Positions 6,979 through 13,810 of a stretch of 13,915 nucleotides of DNA are shown here, piece by piece. The notes beneath the pieces were generated by a model. It did not search any database. It saw only the letters and a list, made by a program, of their open reading frames with translations, and had not been told where the DNA came from. Position numbers and translations under genes: made by a program. Numbering within the stretch: position 1 is the first letter of the stretch; each line of letters starts with the position of its first letter. Source of the stretch: an uncultured Candidatus Altimarinota bacterium (GTDB lineage Bacteria; Patescibacteriota; Gracilibacteria; CAIRYL01); contig CAMZKZ010000016.1 of NCBI GenBank assembly GCA_947311645.1, positions 1 to 13,915 on the forward strand, given 5' to 3'.

Positions 6979-7542
6979 ATGAAAAAATTAGTAAAAAAAT
7001 TTTGGGAACTCTCACGCGCACAACAAGAAAATTTTATAGATAATATCTATGAATTTTCAAATGATACAAAAGATATTTTTTCTATATGGCTGGAAAAAAA
7101 TGAAAAAACAGGAAAAAATGAAGGAGAAGCCAAAGTTTTAAAAAAACTCCTGCTTTCTGTTCAAAAAGAAACCAGTAAAAAAATTGGAAGAAGCCGAAAA
7201 GTAAAAGTTTCAAACATCAACACTATCATAAAAAATGCAAAAAAATACCCACTTTCAAATATAAGCATCATTACACTATATTTTGAAATTTGGACACATT
7301 TTTTAGACTTTCTTTTGGCTGTAAAATGGGTTCCCGAGCGGTATCAAAAATCTTGTGGAAAATTTGTTGAAGACTATTTTTCAGAACTCGAAAATATTTT
7401 AGACAAAGAAGAAAAGAAAAAATTACAAAAAAAAGCGATTGATATTCTAGAGTTTTCTCTTGATACCAACCGCGGAAATAGTAAATCTGTTTATCTTGAA
7501 GATTTACATTTAAGTTTTACGATTGTAAAAAATAAAATATAA
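6979..7542 (+). CDS. Conserved-looking hypothetical protein, helical, charged
   Basis: I do not recognise this gene firmly. The 187-residue product is rich in lysine and glutamate and mostly helical in appearance. It has no signal peptide and no clear membrane segment, although 95-117 (SIITLYFEIWTHFLDFLLA) is a hydrophobic helix that could be buried or membrane-associated. The N-terminal stretch KKLVKKFWELSRAQQENFID faintly recalls DUF6155-type proteins; that link is a weak impression. Codon use (AAA, GAA, TTT rich) matches its neighbours, so it is probably a real gene. It starts 58 bases from mutY in the opposite direction, has no Shine-Dalgarno site, and converges with the thioredoxin-like gene across a 106-base gap that holds only AT-rich sequence and a weak 7-bp inverted repeat. 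Confidence 0.72.
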   Translation: MKKLVKKFWELSRAQQENFIDNIYEFSNDTKDIFSIWLEKNEKTGKNEGEAKVLKKLLLSVQKETSKKIGRSRKVKVSNINTIIKNAKKYPLSNISIITLYFEIWTHFLDFLLAVKWVPERYQKSCGKFVEDYFSELENILDKEEKKKLQKKAIDILEFSLDTNRGNSKSVYLEDLHLSFTIVKNKI

Positions 7543-7648
7543 TCTTTTATTACACACTTTTCCTAAAGACGCTCTAGCTCAAATACTACTTTTTCCATAT
7601 TTTATTTTTGTCATAGTATTATTTGTTTTTATTTCTCTCTCTTCTCAC

Positions 7649-8980
7649 TTAAGAAGTATTAAAGATTGTGTCCAAAGAATCCTTATACTCTTCAACATCC
7701 TGAAACCCTGAAATAACACTAGCACTCACTTCCATTATCCCGTTATTATTTGTAACACAATATGATTGCGGTGTTCCATTCGGCACCCCTGCCACACTTG
7801 TAACACGACTATCTATATTTTTAGAATCTTGAAATATTACAACAGAGTTATCATCAACCGATCTAAACTCAGGATTTTTCAAAGTCTGCTCCACAAGATT
7901 ATTACAATATATACAATGCTCCGATACTGCAATAACTATAATATTTTTCCCTGTTTCTTGTGCATTGCTTACACCTTTTTCATACGAAGAAAAATAATTT
8001 TGAGAATCTGATTTCTCATTTAATTCTCGTGCATATTTTTCAATATACGATTCTTTTATCATTTCTTTAGATTTCACACTGTTTGTTACACCGTTTGTTA
8101 CATTCTTTATATCATCATTTATAGGTACTTGCCCCTCCCCCAAAACAACATCGTTTTCTCCTACAATTTTTCCATTTTTATCAACATAAAATTCCTCATC
8201 CCCTACTGTAATATTGGCAGAAGTAGCTTTTCCATTTTCATCAAAAATAATATCGTGATTCACTTGCCAGTCTTTTATTTCAGCTTCTGACTTACCCGCC
8301 TTTGTGCTTAAAAAATCAGTAGAATATCTTTTACTCCCTTTCACAGAACTATCAGATAAAGACAATAATACACGCTTTCCATTTTTCACTCCAAATAGAA
8401 CAGTTTCTTCCTTTGATCCTTTTGCAACAACTGCTTTTATTGCATTTTCTATCCCATTTTTTTTCTCTTCTTCTGTTAATTTTTCTACTGTTAAAATTTT
8501 AACACTACTCCCATTTTTTTCACGAAGAAAATCTCTTAACTCATTCGCCCCTTTTTGCAGTCCAATATTCTTTAAGGCTTTGTACTCCTTTGTTCCTAAT
8601 CCAACTCCATCAAAATCCCTTATTTTTGCAAAACCATATTTATCTGTACCAGAGAGAAACTCTACCCCATTTTCTGCTGCTTCAGCCTTCCATTTTGCTT
8701 GTTCATATGCATTCAACTCGTCAATTGTCATGTTTTGCACCTGCTCATCTGTAAGCTCTTTTCCAGATGATACCAAAACATCTACATCAACTTTACTACC
8801 CCCTTCATTTCTCTTCATTTCATCAGTCATTCCTACTAAACGATTAACACCATTAACACCAACCTTAAGAAGAGATAATTTTTCAAGTATTACCTCTTTC
8901 AAAGATGAAACTTCCATTTCTCTAGTATGAGAAACCTCTCCGGTTTCATTAACCGATGCTGGAGATATAGGCAATCCCAT
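7649..8980 (-). CDS. Large protein with C-terminal thioredoxin-like domain
   Basis: The product has 443 residues. The last 110 or so form a thioredoxin fold: NAQETGKNIIVIAVSEHCIY (339-358) contains the active site C356-I-Y-C359, followed by LVEQTLKNPEF (362-372) and the cis-proline region GVPNGTPQSYCV (398-409, Pro404). This resembles the DUF255/thioredoxin_7 type used for thiol-disulfide exchange or protein oxidation/reduction. The first 330 residues match nothing I know. They are charged, with a possible small beta repeat at 243-275 (DENGKATSANITVG, YVDKNGKIVGEN). There is no signal peptide, lipobox or membrane segment at the chosen ATG, which is surprising for a domain usually found outside the cytoplasm; no better start lies upstream before the palindrome at 8998-9032. 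It is preceded by its own candidate promoter. Confidence 0.82.
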   Translation of the reverse strand: MGLPISPASVNETGEVSHTREMEVSSLKEVILEKLSLLKVGVNGVNRLVGMTDEMKRNEGGSKVDVDVLVSSGKELTDEQVQNMTIDELNAYEQAKWKAEAAENGVEFLSGTDKYGFAKIRDFDGVGLGTKEYKALKNIGLQKGANELRDFLREKNGSSVKILTVEKLTEEEKKNGIENAIKAVVAKGSKEETVLFGVKNGKRVLLSLSDSSVKGSKRYSTDFLSTKAGKSEAEIKDWQVNHDIIFDENGKATSANITVGDEEFYVDKNGKIVGENDVVLGEGQVPINDDIKNVTNGVTNSVKSKEMIKESYIEKYARELNEKSDSQNYFSSYEKGVSNAQETGKNIIVIAVSEHCIYCNNLVEQTLKNPEFRSVDDNSVVIFQDSKNIDSRVTSVAGVPNGTPQSYCVTNNNGIMEVSASVISGFQDVEEYKDSLDTIFNTS

Positions 8981-8990
8981 TTTTAATGTA

Positions 8991-9032
8991 TAAAAAAAAT
9001 TCTTATAATTATATCATATAATTATAAGAATT
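8991..9032 (-). terminator. Perfect 35-bp palindrome with T-tract after carB; also overlaps the next promoter
   Basis: Bases 8998-9014 and 9016-9032 are perfect reverse complements around a single C at 9015, giving 17-bp arms with only one G-C pair each. On the minus strand the hairpin begins 20 bases after the carB-half stop and is followed by eight T (8992-8999), the form of an intrinsic terminator. The even symmetry and the overlap with a -10 element also allow an operator site. Confidence 0.65.
9008..9016 (-). promoter_or_regulatory. Candidate extended -10 promoter of the thioredoxin-like gene
   Basis: The minus strand reads TGATATAAT here, a full extended -10 element, at the centre of the 35-bp palindrome. 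Transcription would start near 9001, about 20 nt before the ATG at 8980. No convincing -35 hexamer is visible. In DNA this AT-rich, chance matches are common. Confidence 0.35.
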
Positions 9033-9051
9033 AAAAGTTATTTTTATTTTT

Positions 9052-10611
9052 TTATTGCTCTACGAAATCATCAATACTATTCATTGGTAAATCTGATGTT
9101 TTTGGATATTTTTTTAATGCATTCAGCATTAATTTTGCAATTTGAATATTTGTAATAAGCGAAACATTTCCATCAATCGCTGCTCTACGAAGTGCATATC
9201 CTTTTGTTTTTTTCTCATGTGCATATGCCGTTGGAATATTTATAAGCAAGTCTGAATTTTGAATTTCTGTTTCTACATTTTCAGATTGTACCGAAACAAT
9301 CTCTATTCCTTCATCTTGAAAAAACTGAGCAGTTCCCTCTGTTCCTTTCAAAATAAATCCCATTTTTACAAATTCTTTTGCATAATCAACAAAATCTGCT
9401 TTATCAACAGTTCTCCCAATCGAAATAAATATATTTTTCTCTGGAATAGTAAAACCAGTAGAAATCATCGATTTCAAAAATGCCTCTTCTAAATTATCCC
9501 CAAAACACGCGACTTCTCCTGTAGAAGACATTTCAACCGATAAAACTGGATCAGCTCCTCGAAGACGAGAAAATGAAAACTGCGGAGCTTTTACTCCAAC
9601 ATAATCTAAATCAAGCGTATTAAATGCCGGAAACTCTATTTTTCTTCCCTCTTTTTTTGCAATAGCTGCTTTTGTTGCGATATCTATAAAATTATGCCCT
9701 GTAACTTTTGACACAAATGGAAAACTTCGAGAGGCACGAAGATTTAATTCAATTACTTTTATTTCATTGTTTTTTGCTAAAAATTGCATATTAAATGGAC
9801 CAGTAATATCTAGTCGTTTTGCAAGCTGTTTTGCAACGGCTTTAATTCGTCTCACTGTCTCCAAATATGTTCGCTGAGGTGGCAAACATATTGTTGCATC
9901 TCCAGAATGAACCCCTGCATTTTCAACATGCTCCGAAATTGCATAAATCACAAGTTCTCCTTCACTTGCAACTGCATCAATTTCTATCTCCATTGCTCCC
10001 ACTTCAAATTTTGAAACAACAACTGGTGCTTCTGTCGAAATTTTCGATGCAGTTCCCAAAAAATTTTCCAACTCATCTTTACTCCAAGCCACAGCCATTG
10101 CTGCCCCAGATAACACATATGATGGTCGCACTAAAAGCGGATACCCTACTCTATCTGTAAAATCTTCAAGCTCTTCCAAACGCACAAACTCTTTCCATTC
10201 CGGCTGGTCAATTCCTAATTCATCTAAAATTCCAGAAAAAATATGCCGAGATTCCGCACTATCAATATTTACCGCCTCTGTTCCAATAAATGAAACATCA
10301 TGTTTTGCTAATCGCGTTGCTAAATTATTTGGAATTTGCCCCCCAGTATACAACACCACTCCATCTGGATTTTCTGCTTCATAAATATCCATTACTCGCT
10401 CTTCACTCAATTCATCAAAATATAATTTATCACAAACATTATAATCTGTAGAAACTGTTTCAGGGTTATAATTTATCATAACTGTTTCGTACCCCTCTTT
10501 TTGCAATGTTTTTGCCGCTGTTACACACCCCCAATCAAATTCTACCGAAGACCCAATACAATATGGACCAGACCCTAATATTATTGCCTTTTTAGAAGAT
10601 TTTTCAGACAT
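9052..10611 (-). CDS. carB: Carbamoyl-phosphate synthase large subunit, C-terminal half as a separate gene
   Basis: This 519-residue protein corresponds to roughly residues 550-1073 of E. coli CarB. That half contains the second ATP-grasp domain, which phosphorylates carbamate, and the allosteric MGS-like domain. Visible motifs: ILGSGPYCIGSSVEFDWGCV (11-30), INYNPETVSTDY (46-57), YTGGQIPNNLA (88-98), LLVRPSYVLSGAAMAV (159-174), HVENAGVHSGDA (228-239), ELNLRASRSFPF (288-299), then MGS motifs KGTEGTAQFF (422-431) and GYALRRAAIDG (471-481). It has its own ATG, a good promoter and a terminator upstream, so it is not simply a broken fusion. Split carB is known in some archaea and bacteria such as Methanocaldococcus and Aquifex. 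The N-terminal half and carA are not in the window. Confidence 0.94.
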   Translation of the reverse strand: MSEKSSKKAIILGSGPYCIGSSVEFDWGCVTAAKTLQKEGYETVMINYNPETVSTDYNVCDKLYFDELSEERVMDIYEAENPDGVVLYTGGQIPNNLATRLAKHDVSFIGTEAVNIDSAESRHIFSGILDELGIDQPEWKEFVRLEELEDFTDRVGYPLLVRPSYVLSGAAMAVAWSKDELENFLGTASKISTEAPVVVSKFEVGAMEIEIDAVASEGELVIYAISEHVENAGVHSGDATICLPPQRTYLETVRRIKAVAKQLAKRLDITGPFNMQFLAKNNEIKVIELNLRASRSFPFVSKVTGHNFIDIATKAAIAKKEGRKIEFPAFNTLDLDYVGVKAPQFSFSRLRGADPVLSVEMSSTGEVACFGDNLEEAFLKSMISTGFTIPEKNIFISIGRTVDKADFVDYAKEFVKMGFILKGTEGTAQFFQDEGIEIVSVQSENVETEIQNSDLLINIPTAYAHEKKTKGYALRRAAIDGNVSLITNIQIAKLMLNALKKYPKTSDLPMNSIDDFVEQ

Positions 10612-10633
10612 GAATGAAGAAATGAAATAACAT

Positions 10634-10677
10634 AAAAAATAACTTTGCTAAACTTATAATAGTATAGCAAAGTTATT
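10634..10677 (-). terminator. Intrinsic terminator of purB, overlapping the carB promoter
   Basis: A 13-bp perfect stem pairs 10638-10650 with 10665-10677; after one mismatch, three further inner pairs close a six-base loop. On the minus strand the hairpin starts 28 bases after the purB stop and runs directly into six T, a classic Rho-independent terminator. The -10 hexamer of the carB-half promoter lies inside the hairpin. Confidence 0.72.
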
Positions 10678-10690
10678 ATTATTTTCACAA
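10661..10690 (-). promoter_or_regulatory. Likely promoter of the carB half
   Basis: On the minus strand a -35 TTGTGA (10685-10690), an 18-base spacer and a -10 TATACT (10661-10666) stand upstream of the ATG at 10611. A start near 10654 would put half of the purB terminator stem in the leader. The -10 context GCTATACTAT is identical to that of the purB promoter. Confidence 0.5.
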
Positions 10691-10705
10691 TTTTTTTTTA
10701 GTTTT

Positions 10706-12142
10706 TTATTTACATGCACCAGAACCACAGCATCCATCAGACTCTACCGATGATTCATTGTCATCTTCTCCAATTAACTCTGCATCTTGCAAAAAGATAT
10801 CAACAATTTGTGGTGCAATACCCGTATATGTTTCTGGAGTAAGATTTCTCAATCGTTCTTTTGCATCTTCTGGAATTTCAAGCTTCTCAACAAATTCTTT
10901 ATAATCGTCTAAAGTAATTCGTTTTCCACGCGTAAGCTCTTTTAATTTTTCATATGGTTTTTCAATTTCATATTTTCTCATAACCGTTTGCACTGCTTCT
11001 GCCAATACTTCAACATTTTTTGCAAGCTCTGCTTTACAATTTTCTGGTGAAACTTCTATTTTTTCTAGTCCAGTATTTAAACTTTTTAATGCGATCAACT
11101 GATGCCCAAATGCAACTCCTAAATTTCTTAACACTGTCGAATCTGTTAAATCTCTTTGCCATCGAGAAATAGGAAGCTTTTGTGCAAAATGATCTAATAA
11201 TGCATTTGCAATTCCAAAATTTCCTTCCGCATTTTCAAAATCAATAGGATTTACTTTATGTGGCATAGCAGATGACCCAATTTCTCCTGCTTTTGTTTTT
11301 TGCGTAAAGACCCCTCTTGAAATATATCCCCAAATATCTCTCGCTAAATCTATAAAAATTGTATTTGTACGAATATTCGTATGAGATAATTCTGCAATAA
11401 AATCATGAGGATCTATTTGATCTGAAAATGGATTCCACTGCAACCCTAACCCCTCAACAAATGATTGAGAAATTTCAAGCCAATTTGCATCTGGATACGC
11501 CACAAGATGTGCATTAAAATTTCCCGTCGCTCCATTAATTTTTCCAAGAAATTCTTGAGACATTAAATGTTTTAATTGAGCAGAAATTCGTGCAGCAAAG
11601 ACAAAAATTGACTTTCCAACAGTTGTAGGTGAAGCAGATTGCCCATGTGTTAATGAAAGAAGTGGAACAGTTTGCCATTCTTTTGATTTTAATTCCAATA
11701 CCTCTAAAAGATAATCAACAGCTGGCATCATAACTTGCTGATGCGCATCTCGTAACATTAACGCATACGATAAATTATTAATATCTTCACTTGTACATGT
11801 AAAATGAATCCATTCAGAAAGTGCTTCCAACGAAGTATCTTCCAATTGATCTTTTAAAAAGTATTCTACGGCTTTCACATCATGCCGAGTCGTTTTTTCA
11901 ATATCTTTTACATGCTGTGCTGATTTTTCATCAAAATCTTCAATAATAGCGTCTAAAATTTTTATTTCAGATTCTGTTAATTTTCGTAACTCTGGAATAT
12001 CTTCTCGTTCTGCTAAATGTTTAAACCATTCAATTTCAACAATACACCGATATTTTATAAGGGCGTATTCTGAAAAGAATTCTGAAAGTTCTGCAACTTT
12101 TGAAGCATATCGACCATCAAGCGGAGAAAGTGCTGTAATCAT
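10706..12142 (-). CDS. purB: Adenylosuccinate lyase with a cysteine-rich C-terminal tail
   Basis: PurB splits SAICAR to AICAR and adenylosuccinate to AMP plus fumarate, serving both IMP and AMP synthesis. The 478 residues follow the E. coli-type (456-residue) branch of the fumarase/aspartase superfamily: SPLDGRY (6-12), TTRHDVKAVEYFL (84-96), HFTCTSEDINN (113-123), THGQSASPTT (165-174, His166 the likely general acid), and the mobile signature loop GEIGSSAMPHKVNPIDFEN (286-304, Ser290/Ser291 region the catalytic base). The normal fold ends near 456. An acidic linker and the tail DGCCGSGACK (469-478) are extra. CCxxxxC is unusual for this enzyme and may bind metal or form disulfides. A promoter upstream and a terminator downstream suggest a single-gene transcript. 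Confidence 0.97.
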   Translation of the reverse strand: MITALSPLDGRYASKVAELSEFFSEYALIKYRCIVEIEWFKHLAEREDIPELRKLTESEIKILDAIIEDFDEKSAQHVKDIEKTTRHDVKAVEYFLKDQLEDTSLEALSEWIHFTCTSEDINNLSYALMLRDAHQQVMMPAVDYLLEVLELKSKEWQTVPLLSLTHGQSASPTTVGKSIFVFAARISAQLKHLMSQEFLGKINGATGNFNAHLVAYPDANWLEISQSFVEGLGLQWNPFSDQIDPHDFIAELSHTNIRTNTIFIDLARDIWGYISRGVFTQKTKAGEIGSSAMPHKVNPIDFENAEGNFGIANALLDHFAQKLPISRWQRDLTDSTVLRNLGVAFGHQLIALKSLNTGLEKIEVSPENCKAELAKNVEVLAEAVQTVMRKYEIEKPYEKLKELTRGKRITLDDYKEFVEKLEIPEDAKERLRNLTPETYTGIAPQIVDIFLQDAELIGEDDNESSVESDGCCGSGACK

Positions 12143-12175
12143 GAAAATATAATAATAAATAAAGTAAGTACCGAT

Positions 12176-12205
12176 AGTATAGCACTTTGTATCTCTTTTT
12201 TACAA
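12176..12205 (-). promoter_or_regulatory. Likely promoter of purB
   Basis: The minus strand shows TTGTAA (12200-12205), an 18-base spacer and TATACT (12176-12181). The -35 overlaps the stop codon of the aminotransferase gene upstream. Transcription would start near 12169, leaving a leader of about 27 nt with no Shine-Dalgarno sequence. Confidence 0.5.
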
Positions 12206-13666
12206 TGCAACAACTTTTTTAATAATTTCTGCTGCACGCCTTGTTCCTTCGTTTGAAAGATTTGGAAGACTTACTCGAATTACTCGACTTCTATCTTTTG
12301 TATGCCGATCTGACCGAGAGAAAAATAAATTTGCAGGCATAACCACAACTCCTGCTTTTGCAATATCTTCCATAACCGCCTCAATATCTCTTGTTTTTGA
12401 CTTTTCTGATTCTATCATCCCCAAATCTATCATTCCATAATACATGTTTCCATTATGTGCAATACCCAAAGTATCATAAAAAATAGATACTTTTTTTCGC
12501 AATAACTCTACATATTCAGCTCGTTCTGCTTTTCCTAAAATCACATGAGAAAGCGATATTGCAACTGAAGGACCAGGAATTCCTGTAATATGCTGAAACA
12601 ATCCAATATTTTTCCCTCCTGGAGATTTTGCTAAAAACAATAAATGTCGAATATTTTCATATTTTTTCAAAAAATAATTTTGTAAAATATTATTTGTAAT
12701 ATAGTCATTCGCTTCATCAGAAACATAAATATCACCAGCACGCACACCAGTTGCTCTCTCTATTTTAGAAAGTGAATCTATCTGGATAAGTCGTTTTCGT
12801 GCCTGTGGATAATTTGCAATAGTCTTTGTATCGTTAAAAAATCGAAGATACACACTATCTGCAATAATCAATGAATTATGCTCTTCTGCAATATCTACAA
12901 TCCCTTTTAAAAAAGTATCACTACTTGCAAATCCTGTTGGATTATTTGGATCAATCAAAATTATTGCTCGCACTTTTTTCTCTAAATTTTCTACTTTTTG
13001 TAAATCATCAGGGTTAATTTCCCCTGTTTCAGGATCTACAGACAATGAAACAACATTGATTCCTCGTTCCTCAAAAATAGTATTATACGGAGCATATACT
13101 GGCGAAGTCATTACAACTGTATGCCCTCGTTTTAAATATTGAATTCCTTCACTTCCTAATGCTTGAAATGTTGCACCAATTCCATGAGAAGCTCCCATAA
13201 TACCTATTAATTCATGAGCCTTTACTTTCAGCCCTAATGTTTGTGTATATTCTTCTGCCATTGTGGCTTGCAAAAGTGGATGCCCTGCTGGTTGCGGATA
13301 TCGCCCCCCCATAAGATTTGAATATTTAAATAACTCGTAATAAATATCAAATTTTGAATATCCAAGATTTTGTGCTTCACAAATTTTTTCCAACTCTGCA
13401 ATAAACTCTTTCCAATCTGAAATTAACTCTGCTGCAAGTTTTTCAGAATATTTTTCTTGTGCTACTTTTTCTACTATTTTTTCAATTTCTTCCAGCTCCG
13501 ATTCTTTTCGTTTAAAAAATAAATTTACATCACTTTCAATATTATGATTATTAAACTCTATATCCAACATTGCGATAAAAGAGAAAAATTGTCGAGATCG
13601 TACATTTGGCGAAAATCCATACCCTGGCTCTCCTTGTGATAAATCAAGAACTTTCATTGCTCCCAC
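12200..13666 (-). CDS. PLP-dependent aminotransferase of fold type I (aspartate aminotransferase superfamily)
   Basis: The 488 residues (from the GTG at 13666) carry the PLP-site series of class I/II aminotransferases: DPNNPTGF (239-246, Asn242), IADSVY (268-273, Asp270 and Tyr273), SLSK (298-301, Lys301 the Schiff-base lysine), GVRAG (307-311, Arg309) and a C-terminal RVSL (464-467, Arg464 for substrate carboxylate). Between QGEPGYGFSP (11-20) and GGRYPQPAG (120-128) is an extra helical block of about 80 residues. That order recalls aspartate 4-decarboxylase/aminotransferase (Asd) proteins, but the substrate cannot be fixed. The start is a problem: the frame stays homologous back to 13733 (FSIDETIPFLAFRKLKEIAE) yet meets a TAA at 13745-13747 with no ATG, GTG or TTG. 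The GTG at 13666 or ATG at 13657 would drop the N-terminal helix. See the inverted repeat. Confidence 0.85.
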   Translation of the reverse strand: MGAMKVLDLSQGEPGYGFSPNVRSRQFFSFIAMLDIEFNNHNIESDVNLFFKRKESELEEIEKIVEKVAQEKYSEKLAAELISDWKEFIAELEKICEAQNLGYSKFDIYYELFKYSNLMGGRYPQPAGHPLLQATMAEEYTQTLGLKVKAHELIGIMGASHGIGATFQALGSEGIQYLKRGHTVVMTSPVYAPYNTIFEERGINVVSLSVDPETGEINPDDLQKVENLEKKVRAIILIDPNNPTGFASSDTFLKGIVDIAEEHNSLIIADSVYLRFFNDTKTIANYPQARKRLIQIDSLSKIERATGVRAGDIYVSDEANDYITNNILQNYFLKKYENIRHLLFLAKSPGGKNIGLFQHITGIPGPSVAISLSHVILGKAERAEYVELLRKKVSIFYDTLGIAHNGNMYYGMIDLGMIESEKSKTRDIEAVMEDIAKAGVVVMPANLFFSRSDRHTKDRSRVIRVSLPNLSNEGTRRAAEIIKKVVAL

Positions 13667-13733
13667 TTCTTTTTCTGCTATTTCTTTTAACTTTCGAAAC
13701 GCTAAAAATGGAATCGTTTCATCAATTGAAAAT
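13640..13733. repeat. Left arm of a 94-bp perfect inverted repeat
   Basis: Bases 13640-13733 are the exact reverse complement of 13822-13915. This arm contains the first visible codons of the minus-strand aminotransferase gene. At its inner edge the flanking sequences diverge, apart from a short patch (GAAGT) shared with a two-base offset. Confidence 0.98.
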
Positions 13734-13787
13734 AAATTGACTTCTTATGTATAGATTTTTTAAAATATGCATAATATATTTATATAT

Positions 13788-13796
13788 TGTTATATT
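13788..13796 (+). promoter_or_regulatory. Candidate extended -10 element in the spacer of the inverted repeat
   Basis: TGTTATATT is a TGn-TATAAT-type element with one mismatch. It points at the ATG at 13811 and would give a leader of only about eight bases. No good -35 is seen, and the spacer is so AT-rich that this could be chance. Confidence 0.3.
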
Positions 13797-13810
13797 CTAA
13801 TTTTTTTATT

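Noticed and set aside
7582..7620. Weak inverted repeat (AATACTA/TAGTATT) between the convergent genes at 7542 and 7649, considered as a terminator.
   Set aside because: The stem is only seven A-T-rich pairs with a 25-base loop, and no T-tract follows directly on either strand.
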